This document shows, piece after piece, positions 7,281-15,063 of a stretch of DNA of 21,207 nucleotides. The number at the start of each line of letters is the position of its first letter. Within the stretch, counting starts at the first letter, position 1. The stretch is taken from the NCBI GenBank assembly GCA_038198445.1, contig JBBPZZ010000166.1, positions 1-21,207 on the forward strand, in the 5' to 3' direction. The position numbers and the translations under genes were made by a program. The notes beneath the pieces were generated by a model. That model searched no databases. It was given only the letters and a program-made list of their open reading frames with translations, and was not told where the DNA came from. This DNA is from JACDDK01 sp038198445 (GTDB lineage: Bacteria; Actinomycetota; Rubrobacteria; Rubrobacterales; Rubrobacteraceae).

Positions 7281-8867
7281 ATGCGGCCGGCTTTGAAGAG
7301 GATAGGTCAGGGAAGAACGCCGGCTTTGTTGGCGGGAGCGTCCGTTAGTCTTCTGGTTTTCGCCTTGTACGTGAAGACCCTGGCGCCGACGGTCCTGTAC
7401 TATGACCTCCCGGATCTCCGCGACGCGGCAGTCTTGCAGGTGAAGGCTGCTGTCCTGGGCATCCCGGACTACACGGGGTATCCGACTTACGTGATGCTCG
7501 GGAAGCTGTTTACCTACCTGCCGGTCGGGGACGTGGCCTACAGGGTGAACCTCGCCTCCGCCGTCTACGCCGCGCTGGCGGTGTTAATGGTCTACCTCAT
7601 AGCCGTGAAGCTGACCGGTAAGAAGGTCGCCGCGGCGGCCGGGGCGCTTGCTTTCGGCGTCAGCCAGACGTTCTGGAGCCAGGCGGTGATCGCCGAGGTA
7701 TACACTCTGAACGCGTTCTTCGAGTCGTTGACTATCTACGTCTTGCTGGCCTGGAGGGAGCAGCGGACGGACAGGTATCTCCTTTTGGGCGCCTTCTTGA
7801 TGGGACTCTCGCTCACGCACCATCTGACCAGCGGACTTCTCATACCGGCTGGTGGGATCTTTGTGTTCCTGGTCGAGCGGAGGAAACTTTTCGATGCCAG
7901 ACTCGCGCTGAAGGGAACCGGCGTATTCCTGTTGGGCCTTTTGCCTTACGCATACCTGCCGATTAGGGCGTCGATGGACTACTTGCCAAAAGGATGGAGT
8001 TGGGGACAGGAAACGCTACGGGCGCACCCGCCCGATACCCTCTTCGGCTTCTTCAACCTGGTCTCCGGCGGGGTCTGGAAAGGAAGAATGTTCGTCTTCG
8101 GCCCCGAAGAGCTCCCCGGCCGTTTCATGTCCTATATCCACTACCTCTACGGAGATTCCGGACAGTTCAGCGTGATCCTCGTGATCGTGGCGGAGGCGGG
8201 CGCTCTCTACCTGCTCTACAGGGATCTCCCGGCCGCGGTCTTTCTCGGCTTCCTCTATCTCGGGTGGCTGTTCCATGCTCTGGAGTACGACATCGAGGAC
8301 ATTTATTATTACTTTATACCCACGTACATGATCCTCGCGGTCTTCATGGCCTCAGGGTTCGACGGCATACTGGAGGCGGCGTCGGCCCTGGCGCAAAGGC
8401 TTTCGTCGCTGGCCGGAAAGTTGGCCGTGGTAACGCTTTCGATCGTTGTATTACTCGCGCCTCTGGCGGGGGTGACGCATACCTACCGCGCCGTGGACCG
8501 GAGCGGCGACTACCGGGGCCGCTATCTCATGGATACCGTGGCGGAAAAGACCAGACCGGACGCCACCGTACTGCATCATCGGAGCCCGCTCTACTACATG
8601 GTACTGGTGGATCACCGCCGGAAAGACTTACATCTCATCAACTACATAGAGCTACCCGACCCCCTCGGTCTCAAGACGGCGAAGAAAGCCTTGAAGCGCG
8701 GCCCGGTCTACATACTGTTCCCCGGTTACAAGGACACCCCTTACTTCGTCGGGGCTGAATCCGCCGGGAAGCTATATCGGGAAGCAGGCTACGAACTGGT
8801 CCCCACGGACGAGAAAGCCATGCTCTACCAGGTGCGGAAGCTGCCAAACAACGCTCACACAGGGTAA
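7281..8867 (+). CDS. DUF2723 / GT-C-like polytopic membrane protein
   Basis: Integral membrane protein of 528 residues with roughly ten hydrophobic segments and a soluble C-terminal part (about 410-528). The N-terminal half fits the DUF2723 (protein O-mannosyltransferase-like, GT-C) pattern: LAPTV after the first helix, an acidic first outer loop, LGIPDYTGYPTYVMLGKLF in family form, VGDVAYRVNL, and FWSQAVIAEVYTLNAFF. Family members are thought to transfer sugars from lipid carriers to proteins or cell-surface polymers. Here the loop reads YYDLPDLRDA (41-50), whereas relatives typically have Asp-Ser-Gly-Glu, so the acidic residues are kept but rearranged. No glycan genes flank it. The ATG at 7281 is taken as the start because a promoter-like sequence ends just before it. 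Acceptor and donor are unknown. Confidence 0.75.
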   Translation: MRPALKRIGQGRTPALLAGASVSLLVFALYVKTLAPTVLYYDLPDLRDAAVLQVKAAVLGIPDYTGYPTYVMLGKLFTYLPVGDVAYRVNLASAVYAALAVLMVYLIAVKLTGKKVAAAAGALAFGVSQTFWSQAVIAEVYTLNAFFESLTIYVLLAWREQRTDRYLLLGAFLMGLSLTHHLTSGLLIPAGGIFVFLVERRKLFDARLALKGTGVFLLGLLPYAYLPIRASMDYLPKGWSWGQETLRAHPPDTLFGFFNLVSGGVWKGRMFVFGPEELPGRFMSYIHYLYGDSGQFSVILVIVAEAGALYLLYRDLPAAVFLGFLYLGWLFHALEYDIEDIYYYFIPTYMILAVFMASGFDGILEAASALAQRLSSLAGKLAVVTLSIVVLLAPLAGVTHTYRAVDRSGDYRGRYLMDTVAEKTRPDATVLHHRSPLYYMVLVDHRRKDLHLINYIELPDPLGLKTAKKALKRGPVYILFPGYKDTPYFVGAESAGKLYREAGYELVPTDEKAMLYQVRKLPNNAHTG

Positions 8868-8905
8868 GACGCCGCGCCTCAACGACTTCCGCGCTCGCGG
8901 CCTGC

Positions 8906-8911
8906 TAGACT
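8906..8911 (+). promoter_or_regulatory. -10 element of a likely leaderless gene
   Basis: TAGACT ends six bases before the GTG at 8918, which has no Shine-Dalgarno sequence. That spacing places the RNA start on the GTG itself. No good -35 is seen; a CCGCGCTCGCGG dyad lies at 8889-8900. Confidence 0.45.
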
Positions 8912-8917
8912 GAATTC

Positions 8918-10027
8918 GTGCTCACCACCCGCGCAGACGTCGTCGGAAGTCTCCTCCGCCCGCCGGAGCTACTCGAAGCCGCCAGACGCTACGCCGCCGG
9001 GGAGGTCTCTGCCTCCGAGTTCAAGCGGGTCGAGGATCGGGCCGTGGACTGGGCGATCGGTATACAGGAGCGGGCTGGACTCGAGATCGTGACCGACGGC
9101 GAGATGCGCCGGGAATCTTTCCAGAGCCAGCTAGTCGAGGCCGTAGAGGGTTTCGGAGCGCACACCATTGACGCCTGGCTCTGGGGCGATTGGCACGGCG
9201 ATGAGGGGGTCGGTGACAAAGCGCTCGAACGTCCCGCGACGCTCGGCGTGTTTGGGAAGCTGCGCCGCAGACGGCATCTCTCCGCCGAGGAGTTCGTATA
9301 CGCCCGTGCCCGTACCAGCAAGACCGTCAAGGTTACCCTTCCAAGTCCTTCTCTCTACGCCAACCTGTGGTCACCGGAGCTATCCAGAGAGGCCTACCCG
9401 ACGCTGGACGATTTCCTGGAGGACGTGACGGAGATACTGCGCGAGGAAGTCGAGGAGCTCGCGCGGCTCGGGGCCACGTACATCCAGCTAGACGCTCCGC
9501 ATTATCCACTGCTGCTCGAAAAGAAGACCCGCGAGTTCTACGAGCGGCGGGGTTGGGACCTCGACCGATGGCTGTCCCGCGGGATTGAGTTGGACAACTA
9601 CGTCATGGGCAGCCACCCCGGTGTCACCTTCGCCTTCCATCTGTGCCGGGGCAACCAGGGGAGCCGTTGGCTCGTCTCCGGCTCCTACGAACCTCTGGCG
9701 CGTAAAATCTTCGGCGGCATCAACGCGGAGAGGTTGATGCTCGAGTACGACGACGAGCGTAGTGGTGGCTTCGAACCTCTCTCGCATGTGCCGGAGGACA
9801 AGATCGCCGTCCTCGGTCTCGTAACAACCAAGGCCTCCCGGCGCGAGACCCCGGAAGAGCTTGAGGACCGTCTGCGGGAGGCCGCGAACTACATTCCTCT
9901 GGAGCGGCTGGCGTTAAGCCCGCAGTGCGGCTTCGCCACCTCCGTGATCGGCAACGCCATAAGCGTCGATGACGAAGAGTACAAGCTCCGTGTTATAGCC
10001 GAGACTACCGAACGAGTCTGGGGCTAG
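8918..10027 (+). CDS. Cobalamin-independent methionine synthase II family protein (MetE C-terminal domain-like)
   Basis: A 369-residue zinc-dependent methyl- or alkyl-transferase-like TIM barrel, about half the length of true MetE (about 750), which also needs an N-terminal domain. It starts with the family VGSLLRPPELLEA (9-21) and has IVTDGEMRR (57-65), IQLDAP (189-194) and SPQCGFATS (334-342). Likely zinc ligands are His241 and Cys243 (FHLCRGN), a Glu near 271-276, and Cys337, matching the His-Cys-Glu-Cys set of MetE. Such stand-alone proteins are known or proposed to move methyl or alkyl groups to thiols, including the epoxyalkane:coenzyme M transferase group. No methionine or folate gene is adjacent, so the substrate cannot be inferred. 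GTG at 8918 has no ribosome site but a -10-like TAGACT just upstream. Confidence 0.87.
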   Translation: MLTTRADVVGSLLRPPELLEAARRYAAGEVSASEFKRVEDRAVDWAIGIQERAGLEIVTDGEMRRESFQSQLVEAVEGFGAHTIDAWLWGDWHGDEGVGDKALERPATLGVFGKLRRRRHLSAEEFVYARARTSKTVKVTLPSPSLYANLWSPELSREAYPTLDDFLEDVTEILREEVEELARLGATYIQLDAPHYPLLLEKKTREFYERRGWDLDRWLSRGIELDNYVMGSHPGVTFAFHLCRGNQGSRWLVSGSYEPLARKIFGGINAERLMLEYDDERSGGFEPLSHVPEDKIAVLGLVTTKASRRETPEELEDRLREAANYIPLERLALSPQCGFATSVIGNAISVDDEEYKLRVIAETTERVWG

Positions 10028-10060
10028 GCAAACCAGCCTGGAATCGCCGTGAGTCCTACC

Positions 10061-10077
10061 GGGACACTCTGCGTCCC
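10061..10077. terminator. Possible small hairpin between convergent genes
   Basis: GGGAC (10061-10065) pairs with GTCCC (10073-10077) over a 7-base loop in the 51-base gap between two convergent genes. The 5-base stem and lack of a T-run make this weak. Confidence 0.2.
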
Positions 10078-10078
10078 T

Positions 10079-11065
10079 CTAGCCTCGCGGACGGGTGACG
10101 AGTTTGCCGTAGGTGCCGCGGCTGCCGAGCAGGTTCAACGCATCCGGCAGCTCCTCGAAGGGAACGCTCTTGTAGATGAGCGGGTCTATCTTGCCTTCTT
10201 CGTAGAGCTTCATCAACGCTTCGTGGGTCTCGGGGATCAGTCGCGGCATGACTTTCGCGTACAGTCCCCAGTGCAGCCCTACCACGGAGTAGTTCTTGAC
10301 TAGCAGATGGTTCGTGGGAGCTTCGGCGATTCGGCCTCCAGCGAACCCGATGACCACGATACGGCCCTCGAACGCCACGCATCGCCGCGAACCGTCGAAC
10401 ACGTCTCCACCCACGGGATCGAAGATGACGTCCGCCCCGCGTCCGTCCGTCGCCTCCTTGACGACCTCGATGAAGTTCTCCTCGCGGTAGTCAATGGCGG
10501 TCTCCGCGCCGAGCTTCCCGCAGACCTCGACTTTTTCCGCGCCGCCGGCGGTGGCGATGACCCGCGCACCGGCTGCCTTCGCGAGTTGTATCGCCGCCGA
10601 GCCAACGCCACCGGCCCCCGCGTGGACGAGCACGGTTTCGCCCTCCCGCAGCCCGGCGCGCCGGTGGAGGGCGAAGTGGGCCGTCTGGTAGACGATGTGC
10701 AGAGCCGCCGCGCTCTCGAAGGGCATCGAGGCCGGTATCCCGAAGACGCCCGAAGCGGGGACCGCTGCCTTCTCCGCGAAGCCGCCCCTGGGGAGTGGCG
10801 GCGTGGATATTACGCGCTGGCCTGTTTCCAGCTCCACACCATCACCGACGGCGGAGACGACGCCCGAGACCTCGGCGCCTGGGGTAAAGGGGAGGTCCGG
10901 CTTCTCCTGATACTCGCCTTTGCACAAGAGGATGTCGAAGAAGTTGAGGGCCGCCGCCTCGATCTCGACGACGACCTCGCCTGGTTCCGGTTTAGGCTCG
11001 TCTACCTCTTCGAGCTTCAGAGCCTGTTCCGGGTCTCCGAGTTCGCGCACCTGCCAGGCTTTCAT
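10079..11065 (-). CDS. NADPH:quinone oxidoreductase-type MDR protein (zinc-free)
   Basis: Medium-chain reductase that probably reduces quinones or enones with NADPH. At 328 residues it has the GroES-like domain first (MKAWQV; PGEVVVEIEAAALNF at 28-42; TPGAEVSGVV at 61-70), then a Rossmann domain with AGAGGVGSAAIQLAK (149-163). The Cys-rich structural zinc loop and GHE zinc site of alcohol dehydrogenases are absent, as in the quinone reductase branch. The ATG at 11065 follows GGGAGGA on the - strand. It is a single-gene unit, divergent from the CBS/ACT gene across a promoter region that carries a 10-base inverted repeat, and convergent with the MetE-like gene. Physiological substrate unknown. 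Confidence 0.92.
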   Translation of the reverse strand: MKAWQVRELGDPEQALKLEEVDEPKPEPGEVVVEIEAAALNFFDILLCKGEYQEKPDLPFTPGAEVSGVVSAVGDGVELETGQRVISTPPLPRGGFAEKAAVPASGVFGIPASMPFESAAALHIVYQTAHFALHRRAGLREGETVLVHAGAGGVGSAAIQLAKAAGARVIATAGGAEKVEVCGKLGAETAIDYREENFIEVVKEATDGRGADVIFDPVGGDVFDGSRRCVAFEGRIVVIGFAGGRIAEAPTNHLLVKNYSVVGLHWGLYAKVMPRLIPETHEALMKLYEEGKIDPLIYKSVPFEELPDALNLLGSRGTYGKLVTRPRG

Positions 11066-11100
11066 TTTTGGTCCTCCCTCTCGTTTCTCTAGCGAGCTTC

Positions 11101-11140
11101 GAGCTTACCACAGCGCCTATCCTGGCAGAATGGTAAGCTC
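11101..11140. promoter_or_regulatory. 10-base inverted repeat in divergent promoter region
   Basis: GAGCTTACCA (11101-11110) and TGGTAAGCTC (11131-11140) are perfect reverse complements 20 bases apart, between the quinone oxidoreductase (-) and the CBS/ACT gene (+). A TATAGA (11147-11152) just downstream is a -10 candidate for the CBS/ACT gene, so the right arm would sit near its -35. A partial direct repeat GAGCTT occurs at 11094 and 11101. An operator is more likely than a terminator here, since neither gene ends nearby. Confidence 0.4.
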
Positions 11141-11180
11141 CGGTGGTATAGATTTTGGGACGAAAGACAGGAGGCTTGGG

Positions 11181-11840
11181 ATGCTGAGAGTAAGAGATTC
11201 GATGACTAGAGAGATCGTCACGCTCGAACCGGGGGCGAGCGCCGCCGAGGCGTGGTCTCTGTGCCAGGAGCGAGGCATTCGCCATATCCCCATCGTCGAG
11301 GACGGACGGCTGGTCGGGCTGGTCTCGGACCGGGATCTTCGGGACGTGAGAGGAGGTCGGGAAGACCGGGAGACCGATTCTCCGAGGTGGGTGCGCGTCG
11401 GGGAGATAATGACGCGGCAGGTCGTCACCATCCATCCGCTGGACACCATCGAGCACGCGGCGCGGGAGATCTACGACCGAAAGATCGGCGGTCTGCCCGT
11501 GGTCGCCGACGGCGAATTGGTCGGCATAATCACGTCCTCGGACATGATGCGTACCCTGATAGAGATGGTCGGGGCGCATGGGGTCGGCACCTGGGTCGAG
11601 GTCGAGGTTCCGAACGAGCCCGGCGCCCTGGCGAACGTGACGGATCTCATACGGGACCGCAAGGTCAATATAGCGAGCGTCTTCCTCGGCCCGTCCGAAC
11701 GAGAGAGCAACCGGCTCATCGTTCTGCGTCTGGAGACCACCAACCCCGCTGGCATCGTCCAGAGCCTGGAAGAGGCGGGCTACGGCGTTACCACCGTGGA
11801 GTCGTCCACCGCCGCCGTCCAGAGCCCTTACGAGGAATAA
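11181..11840 (+). CDS. AcuB-like protein with two CBS domains and an ACT domain
   Basis: Likely ligand-sensing regulator of 219 residues. CBS domain 1 spans about 5-58 (RDSMTREIVTLEPGAS, GRLVGLVSDRDL), CBS domain 2 about 73-128 (GEIMTRQVVTIHPLDT, GELVGIITSSDM), and an ACT domain about 137-207 (TWVEVEVPNEPGALANV). CBS pairs usually bind adenine nucleotides and ACT domains small ligands such as amino acids. This order matches B. subtilis AcuB, named for acetoin use, but no acu genes are present here. The ATG at 11181 is chosen because AGGAGG (11169-11174) lies six bases upstream; the open frame runs further up, but that part overlaps the neighbour's promoter and has no family match. It converges on the next gene with 3 bases between stops. 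Confidence 0.9.
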   Translation: MLRVRDSMTREIVTLEPGASAAEAWSLCQERGIRHIPIVEDGRLVGLVSDRDLRDVRGGREDRETDSPRWVRVGEIMTRQVVTIHPLDTIEHAAREIYDRKIGGLPVVADGELVGIITSSDMMRTLIEMVGAHGVGTWVEVEVPNEPGALANVTDLIRDRKVNIASVFLGPSERESNRLIVLRLETTNPAGIVQSLEEAGYGVTTVESSTAAVQSPYEE

Positions 11841-11843
11841 CTT

Positions 11844-12749
11844 CTAGGACGAGAACAGTCCCGTAACGCCGGGCTTGAGCTTCCCGTTTTCGTCCAGGTA
11901 GTCTCTCCACGACCGCTTGGGCGAGTAGCCGAGCATCTTCTCCGCCTTCGCGCAGGAGATGCCGGAGGAGTCCTCGCGGGAGAGGGGCTTTATCTCGATT
12001 TCGTCGCCGTAGTACTCGCGTACGATCTTCTCGAACGGCCTGCCGCCCGCGTTGTCCGGTGAGGCGATGTAGAAGACCTCGTGGCCCGGCAGGTCGCTCT
12101 CCGTGGCGAGCACGATGGCGTCGGCCAGGTCGTAGACGTCTATGTAGCTCCAGAGGTTCGGGGAGAGGACCGAGGCGTTGCGGACCTGCGGGCCGAGGTT
12201 GTTTTCGTAGTTGCCTTCATGTTGCACCCAGCAAGGCCGGATAGAGATAGCCCGGATGTCCGAGCGCCGGATCGCCGCGTCCATCAACTGCTCGCCGAAA
12301 TGCTTCGAGATCGCGTAGGGGTCTTGCGGATGGATCGGGTGCTCCTCGTCCACTGGCGCATAATCCGGCAGGAACTCCCGCTCCGGGAAGAAGAAGCCCG
12401 GTACCGTCTCGCTTGAGATGTTCACGAACCTGGGAACGCCCCAGCGGATCGCCGCCTCCAGCACGTTGAAGGTGGCCATGAGGTTGTTGTGGAATACGAC
12501 GTGCGGCGGGTTCTTTGTCGGCTCGGGGATAGCCCCAGCGTGGACCACGGCCTCCGCGCCGCGAACGACCGCGAACACGTCTCCCGCGTCGGTGAGGTCG
12601 GCCTGGACGTAATCCGCCTCGCCCTCACCGGGACGCTCGAACGTTGGTGGCATCACGTCGGTCGCCCGCACGTCGTGGCCGGCCTCCTGCAACGCCGCAA
12701 CCGTCGCCTTTCCGACCTTGCCCCTCGCGCCCGTCACCAGTACCTTCAT
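11844..12749 (-). CDS. Extended SDR: NAD-dependent epimerase/dehydratase family protein
   Basis: NAD(P)-binding enzyme of 301 residues, probably acting on a nucleotide sugar or related hydroxy/keto compound. It has the dinucleotide motif TGARGKVG (6-13), Asp51 after the third strand, NISSE (110-114) and the catalytic YxxxK as PYAISKHFGEQ (Tyr145, Lys149), all typical of the extended SDR fold. The ATG at 12749 follows AGGAGG, five bases upstream on the - strand. It stands alone on this strand, divergent from a second SDR gene across a 94-base region with a palindrome. No sugar-nucleotide genes are nearby, so substrate assignment is not possible. Confidence 0.9.
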   Translation of the reverse strand: MKVLVTGARGKVGKATVAALQEAGHDVRATDVMPPTFERPGEGEADYVQADLTDAGDVFAVVRGAEAVVHAGAIPEPTKNPPHVVFHNNLMATFNVLEAAIRWGVPRFVNISSETVPGFFFPEREFLPDYAPVDEEHPIHPQDPYAISKHFGEQLMDAAIRRSDIRAISIRPCWVQHEGNYENNLGPQVRNASVLSPNLWSYIDVYDLADAIVLATESDLPGHEVFYIASPDNAGGRPFEKIVREYYGDEIEIKPLSREDSSGISCAKAEKMLGYSPKRSWRDYLDENGKLKPGVTGLFSS

Positions 12750-12781
12750 CGAGCCCTCCTGGAATCGTTTTCCGTCCGGGC

Positions 12782-12795
12782 GATGTTACAACATC
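12782..12795. promoter_or_regulatory. Palindrome between two divergent SDR genes
   Basis: GATGTTACAACATC is a perfect dyad (6-base arms, 2-base centre) about midway between the two start codons. On the - strand it contains TAACAT, a -10-like hexamer placed to start RNA about 27 bases before the SDR start at 12749. A regulator bound here could act on both genes. By eye only. Confidence 0.4.
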
Positions 12796-12843
12796 CAGCT
12801 TCGTGGCGTTTCGCCCGCGCGACGGCGGGGTAAAGGGCCGCCC

Positions 12844-13896
12844 ATGAGAATCGTGGTGGTAGGGGCAAGCGGCAACCTCGGAACGAGCATCGTGCGTGCG
12901 CTCGCTGATGAACCGCGAGTAGGATCCATCCTCGGGCTTGCCCGCCGCCGTTCAAATCTGACGATGCCGAAGGTCGAGTGGGCCGAGGCGGACGTGACCC
13001 GCGACGACCTTGTGACTCATTTCCAGGGCGCCGACGCGGTGGTGCTTCTGTCCTGGATCATCCAGCCTTCGAGGGACCTCACTAAGCAGTGGATGGTGAA
13101 CGTCGAGGGAAGTATGCGCGCGGCGAATGCCGCCAGGGAAGCCGGTGTCCCCGCCCTCCTCTACGCGTCGTCGGTCGGAACGTACTCACCGGGACCGAAA
13201 GACCGCCGCGTGGATGAGAGTTGGCCTACGGGCGGCATCCCGACCTCCTACTACGGGCGTCACAAGGCGGAGGTAGAGCGTCGCCTGGACCGATTCGAGA
13301 GCGAGAACCAGGAGATGAGGGTTGTCAGGATGCGTCCCGGTCTGGTGTTCAAACGCGAGGCGGCGACCGGCATTCGACGGCTTTTCGCCGGGCCGTTCCT
13401 GCCGAACATGCTCGTCCGGCCGGGCCTCATAAACTTCATCCCGGAGATACAGGACTTGCGGTCCCAGATCGTCCACTCCTATGACGTGGGCGAGGCTTTC
13501 CGGCTGGCTATCATCAACGACGTGCGGGGCGCGTTCAACCTGGCGGCGGAACCGATTCTGGACGCGCGTGAGATCGGCCGGATACTCGGCGCCCGTCCGG
13601 TGCCGCTCTCCTCGCGGGTGGCCCGCGCCGGGGTGGATCTCTCCTGGAAGCTCAGGCTACAGCCCGTGCCACCGGGCTGGCTGGACCTTTCGCGGCAGGT
13701 CCCGATCATGGATACCTCGCGCGCCCGCAACGTGCTTGGCTGGACGCCCCGCTACGGTGCGGAGGAGACGCTGCTGGAGATACTCGAAGGCTTGCGGGAT
13801 GGCGCGAGCCTCGACACGCCGCCACTCTCCAAAGAGACCGGTGGCCCGTTCCGAATACGCGAGATAATAACCGGAGTAGGAGGGAGAGAGCCCTGA
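12844..13896 (+). CDS. NAD-dependent epimerase/dehydratase family protein (SDR)
   Basis: A 350-residue atypical/extended SDR. It has VVVGASGNLG (4-13), Asp50 after the third strand, YASSVGTYSPG (107-117) and the catalytic pair in SYYGRHKAEVE (Tyr137, Lys141). The C-terminal half, with a late DTSRARNVLGWTPRYG, is in the style of nucleoside-diphosphate-sugar epimerases. The ATG at 12844 is used since it opens the Rossmann fold directly; the frame stays open further upstream but those residues match nothing and lie in the promoter region. An AAAGGG lies seven bases before it. The TGA overlaps the next gene's apparent CTG start (CTGA), so it is probably co-translated with the zinc dehydrogenase. 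Confidence 0.9.
   Translation: MRIVVVGASGNLGTSIVRALADEPRVGSILGLARRRSNLTMPKVEWAEADVTRDDLVTHFQGADAVVLLSWIIQPSRDLTKQWMVNVEGSMRAANAAREAGVPALLYASSVGTYSPGPKDRRVDESWPTGGIPTSYYGRHKAEVERRLDRFESENQEMRVVRMRPGLVFKREAATGIRRLFAGPFLPNMLVRPGLINFIPEIQDLRSQIVHSYDVGEAFRLAIINDVRGAFNLAAEPILDAREIGRILGARPVPLSSRVARAGVDLSWKLRLQPVPPGWLDLSRQVPIMDTSRARNVLGWTPRYGAEETLLEILEGLRDGASLDTPPLSKETGGPFRIREIITGVGGREP
13878..13884 (+). promoter_or_regulatory. Shine-Dalgarno site that points to a CTG start
   Basis: AGGAGGG lies eight bases before CTG at 13893 but about 20 bases before the next usable start (GTG 13905). Its position supports initiation at CTG. Confidence 0.6.
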
Positions 13897-15062
13897 AGGC
13901 CGTAGTGTGGCACGGGAAAGAAGACGTGCGCGTAGACAACGTACCGGACCCGATCATCCAGGAACCAACCGACGCGATAATCCGCATTACCTCTACCGCC
14001 ATCTGCGGCTCGGACCTTCATCTCTACAGCAAACTCAGCCCCCTCATGCGCGAGGGCGACATCATCGGCCACGAACCGATGGGCATAGTGGAGGAAGTCG
14101 GAGCCGGTGTTTCGCACATCTCGCCCGGCGACCGGGTCGTCGTCCCTTTCAACATCTCCTGCGGTCACTGCTACTTCTGCGAGCAGCACCTCTACTCGCA
14201 GTGCGAGACCACGCGGGACACAGGCAAGCTCGCCCAGGCATCCAGCCTTCTCGGGCGCGGCAAGGGGGCGAGCCTCTTCGGCTACACGCACGTCTACGGC
14301 GCCGTCCCCGGAGGTCAGGCCGAGTACCTGCGCGTGCCGCAGGCCCACTTCGGCCCGGTAAAAGTCCCCGAGGGACCACCGGACGAGCGGTTCCTGTACC
14401 TCTCTGACGTATTGCCGACCGCGTGGCAGGCCGTGGAGTACGCAGACACGCCGGAGGGCGGAACGCTCGGGGTGTGGGGACTCGGCCCGATCGGGCAGAT
14501 GTGCGCCCGCATAGCTATGCAGCAGGGAGTCGGGCGGGTTATAGGGGTGGACACCGTCCCCGAGCGGCTCTCGCTCGCGGCGAAGTATGGCGTGGAGACG
14601 GTGGACTTCAACGCCGTTGACCGGGTGCGGGACGTGGTGCTCGAGATGAGTGATGGCCGGGGGGTGGACGCCGGAATAGACGCGGTGGGCATGGAGGCTG
14701 ATGGGTCTGTGGTGGGATCCATCCTGCAAGCGACGAAGCTCCAACTCGACCGGGCGACCGCCTTGCGCGAATGCATGGCATCCATCCGGCGCGGCGGAAC
14801 GCTCTCCATCAGCGGTGTGTATACGGGGCCGATCCAGGCGTTCCAGCTAGGAGACCTCTTCGATATGCAGATACAGGTCCGAATGGGCCAGGCCAACGTG
14901 AGGCGCTGGGTGGACGACATCCTGCCGCTCCTGAACGACGAAGACCCTCTGGGCGTCGAAGACCTCAAGACTCACACCTTGCCGCTCGAAGAAGCGCCGC
15001 ACGCCTACGACATCTTCCAGAAAAAACAAGACGGCGCGATAAAGTGCGTGCTGAAACCTTAG
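13893..15062 (+). CDS. Zinc-dependent alcohol/formaldehyde dehydrogenase-type MDR, apparent CTG start
   Basis: NAD(P)-dependent zinc dehydrogenase of 389 residues. From the CTG at 13893 it reads MKAVVWHGKEDVRVD, the usual opening of this subfamily. Catalytic zinc ligands are Cys38 (CGSDLH) and His60-Glu61 (GHEPMG). Structural zinc cysteines are 90, 93, 96 and 104 (CGHCYFCEQHLYSQC). The Rossmann motif is GVWGLGPIG (193-201). The length and the insert after the zinc loop resemble the glutathione-independent formaldehyde dehydrogenase group. AGGAGGG sits eight bases before CTG, and CTG overlaps the SDR stop as CTGA. Starting at GTG 13905 would drop four conserved residues and leave an overlong spacer. 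It converges on the LLM gene with one base between stops. Substrate not determined. Confidence 0.92.
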   Translation: MKAVVWHGKEDVRVDNVPDPIIQEPTDAIIRITSTAICGSDLHLYSKLSPLMREGDIIGHEPMGIVEEVGAGVSHISPGDRVVVPFNISCGHCYFCEQHLYSQCETTRDTGKLAQASSLLGRGKGASLFGYTHVYGAVPGGQAEYLRVPQAHFGPVKVPEGPPDERFLYLSDVLPTAWQAVEYADTPEGGTLGVWGLGPIGQMCARIAMQQGVGRVIGVDTVPERLSLAAKYGVETVDFNAVDRVRDVVLEMSDGRGVDAGIDAVGMEADGSVVGSILQATKLQLDRATALRECMASIRRGGTLSISGVYTGPIQAFQLGDLFDMQIQVRMGQANVRRWVDDILPLLNDEDPLGVEDLKTHTLPLEEAPHAYDIFQKKQDGAIKCVLKP

Positions 15063-15063
15063 C

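Noticed and set aside
8889..8900. CCGCGCTCGCGG dyad as a terminator for the DUF2723 gene
   Set aside because: Too short with a minimal loop and no T-run; common by chance in GC-rich DNA.
10920..11180. Upstream extension of the CBS/ACT reading frame to 306 residues
   Set aside because: The added residues lie antisense to the quinone oxidoreductase and in the promoter region, are low-complexity, and AGGAGG marks ATG 11181 instead.
12718..12843. Longer start for the SDR at 12844
   Set aside because: The extension overlaps the opposite SDR's start and promoter palindrome and precedes the Rossmann motif with no family match.
13752..14744. Long antisense open frame (330 codons) over the zinc dehydrogenase
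   Set aside because: It shadows a well-supported gene; the length results from GC-rich codon structure and no family pattern is seen.
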